Positions 1 through 6,839 of a DNA stretch of 15,801 bases are shown one piece after another. The position numbers were made by a program, and so were the translations under genes. Under the pieces are notes generated by a model. That model worked only from the letters and a program-made list of their open reading frames with translations, made no database searches and was not told the DNA's origin. Origin of the DNA: an uncultured Dyadobacter sp. (GTDB lineage Bacteria > Bacteroidota > Bacteroidia > Cytophagales > Spirosomataceae). Location of the stretch: contig CAMLNK010000009.1 of the NCBI GenBank assembly GCA_946481035.1, positions 1 through 15,801 on the forward strand. Direction: 5' to 3'. Positions within the stretch are counted from its first letter, which is position 1. Each line of letters begins with the position of its first letter.

Positions 1-1293
1 CACCATGTAACGCAAACCCTCACCGAGGGCGGCAGATATTCGCCGGCCGAGATCGAGCTCGACAATACCCTGCCCAATATCGCCCGCATGCTTTTCGATG
101 AAGGTTACGACGTGCAGTACCGCGGCAAATGGCATGTGAGCAAGGGCTCGGACGGCGGCAGCCCGGCTGCTTCCGACATTGCCATGTACGGTTTCAGGGG
201 TTGGATCGCGCCTGACGCGGGCGAGGACACGGCTCCGGAAAATTTTGGCGGCGGCTTTGCCAATCACGACAAGGCATATGTGCAGCAGGCGATCGCCTAC
301 CTGCAAAGCGTCCGCGCAAGAAGGGAAAAGGGCGATAAGCAGCCCTATTGCCTGGTGGTATCGCTGGTCAATCCGCACGATGTGCTTTGTTATCCCAAAG
401 GCTTTAACTACGGCTACGGCAACGACTTCCTGAATGGCCCGATCCAACTTCCGGCAACTGCCAACGAAGACCTCGCCACCAACGGCAAGCCTTCCGCGCA
501 GGCGCAGGTGAAGGCGACGGGCGCATTGAGCCTGGGCGCGCTCAATACGCAGGAAAAGCAAACCAACTACATCAATTTTTACGGAAATCTCCTGCGTGTA
601 GTCGATACCGAGATCGGTTTTCTGATCAATGAGCTTTATCAGGAAGTGGAAGGCAGCAAACTGGCCGACCAGGCGCTGGTGATCCGCCTGGCCGACCACG
701 GCGAAATGGGTATGGCACACGGGGGAATGCGGCAAAAGGCATTCGTGGCTTACGAAGAGGCGACGCGGATTCCGATGGTGATTTCGAACCCCGTTCTTTT
801 CCCCGAAGATGCCGACCATAAATCGACCGAAAACCTCGCATCGCTGATCGATATATTGCCTACCATCGCAGCCATTGCAGGCGCAGCGGCACCGCAGGGC
901 ATCAGAGGTACCAGCCTTGTACCGCTGCTCGAAACCGATCAGCCGGTGCAGGAAGCAATTTTGTTTACTTTTGACGATACCAAAGCCAGCGCTTCCAATA
1001 AACCAAGCGTAGTGAAAGCGGCGAACCGGATCCGCGCTGTACGTACCAAAGACTGGAAGTACACGCATTACTTCGATGCGCTCGGCGGCTATCCCGATGA
1101 ATATGAGCTATACGACCTGCGCCAGCCGGACGCAACCGAATACGAAAACCTCGCTCACAAACCCGAGTTTGCAGACGTCAGAAAAAAAATGGCATTGCTG
1201 CTGGAAGAACAGGTAAGGCAAAAGCTCCTGCTCAAACCGGAGCCTTTCGACAAAGAGAAGTTCCTGGAATGGTATGACCGGCAGGGGGAATAG
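1..1293 (+). CDS. Sulfatase (S1-type arylsulfatase-like hydrolase), 5'-truncated by window edge
   Basis: The reading frame is open from base 1, so the gene starts upstream; the first ATG at base 88 lies inside the protein and is not its start. Counting from base 1, a GKWH motif (residues 42-45) supplies the Lys/His pair seen in sulfatase active sites. ADHGEMG (around 231-237), then HGGMRQK (around 240-246) and an EEATRIP segment match the C-terminal metal/sulfate-binding half of S1 sulfatases. The tail has the usual W-K-Y and E-L-Y-D-L ending with an N-L-A. The CxPSR-type nucleophile that matures to formylglycine is not visible and must lie to the left. Family members cleave sulfate esters from glycans or small molecules, usually in the periplasm. 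The substrate cannot be told from this fragment. A phosphonate monoester hydrolase or related alkaline-phosphatase-superfamily enzyme is the main alternative. Confidence 0.9.
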   Translation, partial: HHVTQTLTEGGRYSPAEIELDNTLPNIARMLFDEGYDVQYRGKWHVSKGSDGGSPAASDIAMYGFRGWIAPDAGEDTAPENFGGGFANHDKAYVQQAIAYLQSVRARREKGDKQPYCLVVSLVNPHDVLCYPKGFNYGYGNDFLNGPIQLPATANEDLATNGKPSAQAQVKATGALSLGALNTQEKQTNYINFYGNLLRVVDTEIGFLINELYQEVEGSKLADQALVIRLADHGEMGMAHGGMRQKAFVAYEEATRIPMVISNPVLFPEDADHKSTENLASLIDILPTIAAIAGAAAPQGIRGTSLVPLLETDQPVQEAILFTFDDTKASASNKPSVVKAANRIRAVRTKDWKYTHYFDALGGYPDEYELYDLRQPDATEYENLAHKPEFADVRKKMALLLEEQVRQKLLLKPEPFDKEKFLEWYDRQGE

Positions 1294-1301
1294 CGACGGA
1301 T

Positions 1302-1401
1302 GACCGTCGATGGCCTTCGGCCGACCATAGACCGCAGACCATCCATCGTCTATGGTCCATGGTCGGCGGTCGGCGGTCGGCGGTCAGTGTCGGCGGTCAT
1401 T
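1302..1401. repeat. Two converging arrays of a degenerate heptamer (GACCNNN / GGTCNNN)
   Basis: From 1354 the sequence runs in 7-bp units beginning GGTC: GGTCCAT, three GGTCGGC, GGTCAGT, then a 6-bp slip and GGTCATT. Just left of it lie three units in the opposite orientation (GACCATA, GACCGCA, GACCATC at 1323-1343), with another GACC at 1302. GGTC is constant and the other three bases vary. The centre of symmetry is near 1345. The period of 7 and the position between two genes argue against coding. Function is unknown; it may be a replication-slippage product or a structured 3' end of the sulfatase transcript. Confidence 0.75.
1312..1357. repeat. Hairpins within the heptamer region
   Basis: GGCC-TTC-GGCC at 1312-1322 is a perfect 4-bp hairpin. 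GACCATAGAC (1323-1332) is the exact reverse complement of GTCTATGGTC (1348-1357), with a 15-nt loop. Neither is followed by a T-run, so I do not call an intrinsic terminator, although the region could still slow or protect the 3' end of sulfatase mRNA. Confidence 0.6.
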
Positions 1402-1496
1402 TCCAATTCGCAATCGTTCACTTTCGAACAGAACGACTCTTAAACAACACTACTAATCAACCAGTTAAGTAACGGGTACACATTTTGCACGGCTAC

Positions 1497-1513
1497 TCCG
1501 AACCCAATTCGGA
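1497..1513 (+). other. Short inverted repeat just before the permease start codon
   Basis: TCCGAA (1497-1502) and TTCGGA (1508-1513) form a 6-bp stem with a 5-nt loop ending 4 nt before the ATG at 1518. It would fold in the ribosome-landing region of the mRNA. It may be chance; it is recorded because no other translation signal is visible there. Confidence 0.4.
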
Positions 1514-1517
1514 CCTA

Positions 1518-3899
1518 ATGCTTAAAAACTATCTCAAACTGGCTTTTCGTAACCTGGTTAAAGACAAATTTTACAGCCTGATCAACATTCTCGGGCTTAC
1601 CATTGGTGTCACCTGCGGCATGCTGCTGTTCCTGTACGTGGTCGACGAGCTGAGCTACGACCGTTACCACGAAAAAGCATCGCGCATTTACCGGATCGTT
1701 TCCTACATTCGGGAACCCGACAAGATCAATAAATGGGTCGACACGCAGCCCCCGCTCGTGAAGACCTTGAAACAGGACTACCCGTTCGTAGAGAACTATG
1801 TCCGCTTTTTTTCAAATGGCCGGATGGCGTTCCGCCAGGGTGAGCGACGATTTTCCGAGGAGGACGTTTACGCCGCCGATTCTACGGTTTTCGACGTTTT
1901 TACCTACAAATTTATAGAAGGTAATGGGCAGGCATTACAGCAGCCGGGCAGCGTGGTGCTTACGCGGCGGGTCGCGGAGCGGTTCTTCGGCAAGTCCCCT
2001 GCATTAGGCCAGGTACTTCAAACGAACGACAGTACTTCTTACAAAGTCACAGGCGTAATCGAAGACGTCCCCAAAAATTCGCATTTCACATTCAATGCAT
2101 TGGTTTCGCTGGATCAGAACCAGCGCAATGCCGACAACTGGGGCGGGTTTTATATCAGGAGCTATTTGTTGTTGTCCAAAAATGCCGACCTCAAAAAGCT
2201 GGAAGCAGGTTTCCCTGGGCTTTACGACAAATATATGTCCGGCATTTTCAAACGAATGGGCATTCACATTACCTACCAGATGCAGCCGCTGACGAGCATC
2301 CATTTGCATTCCAAATTCGATGGGGAGTCGAACGGCGATATCGGTTATGTATACACGTTCAGCGCTGTGGCATTTTTCATGTTGCTGATCGCGAGCATCA
2401 ACTATATGAACCTCGCGACCGCACAGTCGGCCAGGCGTGCGAAGGAAGTGGGCCTGCGGAAAGTAATGGGCTCGCTGAAAGGTGCGCTCATCCGGCAGTT
2501 CCTTACCGAATCGATCCTGATCACGCTCATCTCCCTGGTGGCCAGCCTGATCCTGGTGGCATTGCTGCTGCCGTTCTTTAATAATGTAGCCGGAAAAGCG
2601 ATCAGCTACATGCAACTGCTGAGCCCGCAATTTATGCTCATCGCCCTGGCCGTTGTGGTGTTTACCGGGCTGGTCAGCGGCAGCTATCCTGCGTTCTATC
2701 TTTCTTCGTTCGAACCGGCCAGCGTATTAAAAGGCACTTTTAAGGCACGGGGCGGCGGCTTTTTCAGGAAGGCGCTGGTGGTTACCCAGTTTTCGATTTC
2801 GCTGATCATGCTCATCTGCACCTGGATCGTCTACCAACAGCTCAACTACATGCGTAACAAAGACATGGGTTACGACCGCGAGCAGGTGCTGACAATCGAT
2901 TATCAGGACGCCCAGCCCAAAGACAAATACAATGTTTTCAGAAAGGAACTGCTCGATAATCCGAATATCCAGAGCGTGGCGTCCGCGTCGGCACCGGTAA
3001 GCAACATCGGCGGCAGGATCATTTTCACGGTCGAATCCAATGCAGGAATGAAGGAAATGGGTTTCAAACCGGTTGCGATCGATCATGACTACCTCAAAAC
3101 CATGGGGATAAAACTCACCACCGGCCGGAATTTTTCGGACGAACTGCCTGCCGACACCGCCAACAGCGTGCTGATCAACGAGGCAGCCGTAAAAAGGATG
3201 AACTGGAAAGAACCCATTGGCAAAAAAATTATCCTCGGTACCGTACCGGCCGACGGCAAAAACCCGCCTCCTACCACCTACGTGGCGGGTGTGGTGCGGG
3301 ATTTTCACCAACAATCGCTGTACAACCCTATCGAGCCGATGATCATGGTTTACCGCAGGGCCAACGGAGTGGTCCACATCAAAATCAAAACCCAAAATAC
3401 GGCCGAAACCCTGGCATATATCGGTCAGAAATGGCAGCAGACGTATCCCGACAAGCTATTCCAATACCGCTTCCTCGACCAGGATTTCGAAAACGCCTAC
3501 CATGCCGACGAGCTGCGCGGTAAGATTTGCACCACATTTTCGGGCCTCACCATCCTGATCGCCTGCCTTGGACTGTTTGGCCTCGCCACATTCACCACCG
3601 AGCAGCGCGTGAAGGAAATAGGCGTTCGTAAAGTATTGGGCGGCTCGGTTTCCAGCGTGGTATTGTTATTGTCCAAAGATTTCACCCGCCTGGTTTTATT
3701 CTCTTTCCCGATCGCGATACCGGTTGCTTATTTCGCAATGAACCGCTGGTTGCAGAGCTTTCCTTACAAAGCCGACATGAGCGTCTGGATTTTCATTGCT
3801 TCCTGTGTGGCGACGTTGCTGATATGCTGGCTGACGGTCATCTATCAATCACTGAAAGCGGCATTAGCGAACCCGGTGAAGTCGTTGCGTTCGGAGTGA
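1518..3899 (+). CDS. ABC transporter permease, FtsX/MacB type (793 aa)
   Basis: I chose the ATG at 1518 over the in-frame TTG at 1485, because MLKNYLKLAFRNL is the typical start of this Bacteroidota family and the extra 11 residues look like non-coding sequence. Order: membrane span at about 21-42; periplasmic MacB-like core domain about 45-275; spans at about 279-300, 331-354, 372-395; a second half with a span at about 421-441, a second periplasmic domain about 450-660, and spans at about 674-692, 724-741, 757-776. Each FtsX domain carries the signature R-x-KE-x-G-x-RKV-x-G (around 307-318 and 697-708). The length of about 800 residues is normal for this duplicated architecture. Such permeases pair with a separate ATPase in MacB-like exporters or mechanotransmission systems; no ATPase gene is present here. 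Substrate unknown. Confidence 0.92.
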   Translation: MLKNYLKLAFRNLVKDKFYSLINILGLTIGVTCGMLLFLYVVDELSYDRYHEKASRIYRIVSYIREPDKINKWVDTQPPLVKTLKQDYPFVENYVRFFSNGRMAFRQGERRFSEEDVYAADSTVFDVFTYKFIEGNGQALQQPGSVVLTRRVAERFFGKSPALGQVLQTNDSTSYKVTGVIEDVPKNSHFTFNALVSLDQNQRNADNWGGFYIRSYLLLSKNADLKKLEAGFPGLYDKYMSGIFKRMGIHITYQMQPLTSIHLHSKFDGESNGDIGYVYTFSAVAFFMLLIASINYMNLATAQSARRAKEVGLRKVMGSLKGALIRQFLTESILITLISLVASLILVALLLPFFNNVAGKAISYMQLLSPQFMLIALAVVVFTGLVSGSYPAFYLSSFEPASVLKGTFKARGGGFFRKALVVTQFSISLIMLICTWIVYQQLNYMRNKDMGYDREQVLTIDYQDAQPKDKYNVFRKELLDNPNIQSVASASAPVSNIGGRIIFTVESNAGMKEMGFKPVAIDHDYLKTMGIKLTTGRNFSDELPADTANSVLINEAAVKRMNWKEPIGKKIILGTVPADGKNPPPTTYVAGVVRDFHQQSLYNPIEPMIMVYRRANGVVHIKIKTQNTAETLAYIGQKWQQTYPDKLFQYRFLDQDFENAYHADELRGKICTTFSGLTILIACLGLFGLATFTTEQRVKEIGVRKVLGGSVSSVVLLLSKDFTRLVLFSFPIAIPVAYFAMNRWLQSFPYKADMSVWIFIASCVATLLICWLTVIYQSLKAALANPVKSLRSE

Positions 3900-3949
3900 G
3901 GTTTTTTTGTAGCAAGAATCTGTCTGTTATGCCAAACCTAATTCGGGGG

Positions 3950-4026
3950 TAATCTGTTGGTGACTCAATGGGGCATTGCTGTGTAATGCGGTAAATGTGC
4001 CTCCCTCTGTCAACATCAACAGATTA
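3950..4026 (+). promoter_or_regulatory. Long inverted repeat reaching the start codon of the phosphatase gene
   Basis: TAATCTGTTGGTG (3950-3962) pairs with CATCAACAGATTA (4014-4026): 12 Watson-Crick pairs and one G-U, with the last base being the A of the ATG. The loop of about 51 nt contains a smaller stem, GCATT (3973-3977) with AATGC (3985-3989). In RNA this would bury the translation-initiation region of the first gene of the four-gene cluster. The surrounding 126-nt gap (3900-4025) has no convincing Bacteroidota promoter and no other gene. Confidence 0.5.
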
Positions 4027-4943
4027 TGAAACAAAGTAAATCAGCGTTATGGCTTGGAGCGGTCCTGACAGGCTTCATGATTTCCTGCAAAGTAAGCGTA
4101 CCGGCAGAACACGACGGGAAAGCTGCATATAATGACCTTTTGGCTCACGGCGGCGATTCTGCCGCCGTGGCCGGGCGTTACATCGGGTTGGACAACACCA
4201 TCAATTTCCGCGACCTTGGCGGATTGAAAACCAAAGACGGAAGGACTGTCCGGAAAGGTTTTATTTACCGTTCCGACAACCTTTCAAAGCTGGAACCGGA
4301 CGATTTCGGCGCATTTAATGCATTGCGTATTGCTACGGTGTACGACCTTCGTACCGACCACGAAATCGAAGGCAGGGAGGACCGTCTGCCCGCCAACGTG
4401 CATTACCTGCACACGCCTGTGGTCCAGGACAATGCAGGGGAAATAAAGGGACTGAAAAAGCGTGTGCTCAACGGCGAAATTACCGAGCAGCAAGCGAAAG
4501 ACATGACCGCCAAATTTTACGCCGACGCCGTTACGGTCAATATCGGGGCTGTTAAAGACATTTTGAAACAGATTACCAGCTCCGATCAGCCGGTACTCTA
4601 CCATTGTTCGGCAGGAAAAGACAGGACCGGGATCATATCCGCATTGATCCTCTCAATTCTAAATGTAGACCGCCAGGTAATCGTCGACGACTTCATGGTT
4701 TCCAACTACTACCGCCGCGCCCGCGCAGAAAAAACGCTCGGCAAAGCAAAACTCGGCCGCATTATCAAACCGAAACTCAATATGGACGCCATCGAAATCC
4801 TCTCGACGGTGGACGAGAGTTTCATCCAGGCCACATTCCATGCCATCGACAGCACCTATGGCGGCATGGAGCCGTTTATCGAAAACGGGCTTGGCATTAA
4901 TAAGGCCGCTCGTCAAGTGCTGGTGGAGCGGTTGACCGAGTAA
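4026..4943 (+). CDS. Lipoprotein tyrosine-protein phosphatase (Y_phosphatase3-like), 305 aa
   Basis: The active-site loop HCSAGKDRTG (residues 193-202) is a C-x5-R signature, with Cys194 as nucleophile and Arg200 binding phosphate. INFRDLGG (59-66) and the IYRS segment (about 80-83) are hallmarks of the exported Tyr/Ser phosphatase family Y_phosphatase3, which includes MptpB-like enzymes. The N-terminus is a short basic-hydrophobic signal ending FMISC, so Cys21 is a likely lipidated residue and the enzyme should sit in the envelope facing the periplasm or outside. Such enzymes hydrolyse phosphotyrosine, phosphoserine or phosphoinositide esters; the real substrate is not evident. It is the first gene of a closely spaced cluster, 25 nt ahead of the next gene. 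A start-codon-proximal inverted repeat precedes it. No truncation or missing catalytic residue is seen. Confidence 0.9.
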   Translation: MKQSKSALWLGAVLTGFMISCKVSVPAEHDGKAAYNDLLAHGGDSAAVAGRYIGLDNTINFRDLGGLKTKDGRTVRKGFIYRSDNLSKLEPDDFGAFNALRIATVYDLRTDHEIEGREDRLPANVHYLHTPVVQDNAGEIKGLKKRVLNGEITEQQAKDMTAKFYADAVTVNIGAVKDILKQITSSDQPVLYHCSAGKDRTGIISALILSILNVDRQVIVDDFMVSNYYRRARAEKTLGKAKLGRIIKPKLNMDAIEILSTVDESFIQATFHAIDSTYGGMEPFIENGLGINKAARQVLVERLTE

Positions 4944-4968
4944 GCGGAAAAATTGCTTAGTATTGCGT

Positions 4969-6060
4969 ATGAGAAATACAATGTTGGCCTTGTTGGGGAT
5001 ATTGCTGACCGTTTCGGGGTGTATCAAACCGGAGGAAGCAAACATGGAGGCCGATATTTTGATGATGACCTTACCGGATTCCGTCCTGATTTCCCCTCCG
5101 TCGGTTACCAATACCACCGTTACCGCGTTCGTCAACTTCTCGAAGCTGAATATCAGGGCCGTGGCGCCGCAATTTACCATTACGGAAGGCGCTACCATAC
5201 AGCCCGCCTCGGGTACGCCGCAGGATTTTTCCAAACCCGTGGTTTACACCGTTACTTCCGAGGACGGAAATTGGCGCAAACAATACCGGGTTAGCCTGCT
5301 GCTCAACGTGGCCCCTGACAATTTCATGTTCGAAAACTGGTCGGTCAATTCCGACGGTAACTATTACATTCCCTATGAACTGGTAGAAGCCGAGCATCAA
5401 AATATATGGGCTTCGGGCAACAGCGGCTTTTCGTTTATTGCACCTGAAAAACAGCCGGGGGCCTACCCTACCCAGCGCACAACCGACGCCGCGGAAGGGC
5501 AATATGCCGCTTATCTTGAAACCAAATCCACCGGTGCACTCGGTGCGGTGGTGGGCATGCCTATTGCACCCGGCAACCTTTTCCTGGGCAGTTTCGATGC
5601 CGCCAAAGCATTGACAGCCCCCCTCGAAGCAACCCTGTTCGGCATTCCTTTCAATAAAAAGCCATTGCGGCTTACCGGTTCCTATAAATACGTTTCGGGC
5701 GGGCCTGTTACCGACAAAACCGGCAAACCGGTAACCCCGGTCCGGCAGGATCTTTGCGATATTTATGCAGTATTCTTCAAGGCCTCACCCGAAAAACCAT
5801 TTCTCAACGGCGCGAATGTCCTTACCGACCCCAGCGTGGTTGCCATTGCGCAACTCCCATCGGGCGCACCGACGTCCGGCGCCGGTTACCGGGCCTTCGA
5901 CCTGGTTTTTAATTACAAATCGGTGGTGAATGAGGATGACCTGGCCGCTTTTTCCTATAAAATCGCCATCGTGTTTTCTTCCAGCAAGAATGGTGCAGTT
6001 TTTGAGGGAGCTGTCGGCAGCAAATTGTATATCGACGACGTGAAGATCGTTACGCAATAG
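4969..6060 (+). CDS. PCMD-domain lipoprotein with N-terminal Ig-like domain (363 aa)
   Basis: The ATG at 4969 is preferred to the in-frame TTG at 4963. The first 18 residues form a lipoprotein signal ending VSGC (Cys18). Residues about 35-113 look like the beta-sandwich often found ahead of PCMD domains, ending in a Y-x-V-x-S-E-D-G-x-x-x-x-Y-x-V pattern. Residues about 121-361 resemble the PCMD domain (putative carbohydrate metabolism domain): FENW at the start, YPTQRTTDAAEG, then TGALGAVVGMPIAPGNLFLGSF and a closing YIDDVKI strand. The PCMD fold is a carbohydrate-binding-like jelly roll described in gut and environmental Bacteroidota, but its ligands are mostly unknown. The gene lies 25 nt after the phosphatase and 18 nt before a beta-barrel gene, so its product probably sits on the outer membrane near that barrel. 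The Ig-like assignment is weaker than the PCMD call. Confidence 0.82.
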   Translation: MRNTMLALLGILLTVSGCIKPEEANMEADILMMTLPDSVLISPPSVTNTTVTAFVNFSKLNIRAVAPQFTITEGATIQPASGTPQDFSKPVVYTVTSEDGNWRKQYRVSLLLNVAPDNFMFENWSVNSDGNYYIPYELVEAEHQNIWASGNSGFSFIAPEKQPGAYPTQRTTDAAEGQYAAYLETKSTGALGAVVGMPIAPGNLFLGSFDAAKALTAPLEATLFGIPFNKKPLRLTGSYKYVSGGPVTDKTGKPVTPVRQDLCDIYAVFFKASPEKPFLNGANVLTDPSVVAIAQLPSGAPTSGAGYRAFDLVFNYKSVVNEDDLAAFSYKIAIVFSSSKNGAVFEGAVGSKLYIDDVKIVTQ

Positions 6061-6078
6061 TATTTCAAAATCAGCCCA

Positions 6079-6822
6079 ATGAGACGTCTCCGTTTGTTGA
6101 TCCTTTTGCTGGCCGTTGCCCTTCAAACCACCGCACAGAATGGGAAAAAGATTTCGTTCAACGCCCGGGCCGGCGTTTCGATTGGGGCCGCCACGCCGGT
6201 GCGCATACCGGCATCGATCCGGAAAATAGAATCCTACAATCCGGGCTTGCTCCCAAGTATCGAAGCCGGGCTGGATTACCGGTTTTCCCAAAAGTTCGGT
6301 TTGGCGATCGCCCTTCGCTTTGAGCAAAAGGGCATGACCACCGACGCCCGCGTGAAAGCTTATTACACCACTTTCAACCAAGCCGGCAGCGATGGGCATC
6401 AGTCGGTGACGGGCTATTTCACAGGACGGGTTACCACCAAAATCAAAAACAGTTACTTCACAATTCCCCTGCATTTGACTTATCATCCCGAAAACGACTT
6501 CACATTCAGAGCGGGTGGATTTTTATCGGTACTGCTCAACGCCCGCTTCTCAGGCGACGCGCGCGACGGGTACATACGCCACCAGACGCCCATAGGCGAG
6601 CGCGAAGACATTGATGCCACTTCGTACGATTTTGCGCGGAATGTCCGGCGGTTCAATGCCGGTGTGGAGATCGGTGCCGACTACCATTTCAGTTCGCACC
6701 TTTTCGCTTCGGCAAATCTGAACTACGCATTGTCGCCGCTGATGGACCCCGAGTTCCATAGCATCGCTTTCGGCATGCATAATTTTTACCTTAACCTCGG
6801 AATCGGCTACCGGTTTCACTGA
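6079..6822 (+). CDS. Outer-membrane beta-barrel protein (porin-like, OMP_b-brl type), 247 aa
   Basis: A classical signal peptide (MRRLRLLILLLAVALQTTAQ) is followed by alternating amphipathic strands such as PSIEAGLDYRFSQKFGLAIALRFEQKG, FTIPLHLTYH, FTFRAGGFLSVLLNARF and ASANLNYALSP. The chain ends NLGIGYRFH, close to the aromatic beta-signal read by the BAM complex. The length suits a small barrel of roughly eight strands, as in the OMP_b-brl_2 family, which has no single known function. It is 18 nt downstream of the PCMD lipoprotein and 17 nt upstream of the peptidase gene, so all are probably co-transcribed. It could anchor or display the two neighbouring lipoproteins, which is inference only. 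No catalytic motif is visible. Confidence 0.85.
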   Translation: MRRLRLLILLLAVALQTTAQNGKKISFNARAGVSIGAATPVRIPASIRKIESYNPGLLPSIEAGLDYRFSQKFGLAIALRFEQKGMTTDARVKAYYTTFNQAGSDGHQSVTGYFTGRVTTKIKNSYFTIPLHLTYHPENDFTFRAGGFLSVLLNARFSGDARDGYIRHQTPIGEREDIDATSYDFARNVRRFNAGVEIGADYHFSSHLFASANLNYALSPLMDPEFHSIAFGMHNFYLNLGIGYRFH

Positions 6823-6839
6823 ACGCTATTAGATCCATT

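Noticed and set aside
1354..1401. CRISPR array
   Set aside because: The unit is 7 bp with no unique spacers of 25-40 bp and no cas genes nearby.
1485..1517. TTG at 1485 as the permease start
   Set aside because: The 11 added residues are polar and lack family similarity; the ATG at 1518 gives the standard MLKNYLKLAFRNL start.
3902..3908. T7 run after the permease stop codon as a terminator
   Set aside because: No convincing stem precedes it; the best candidate is a 5-bp arm pair with a long loop inside the coding end.
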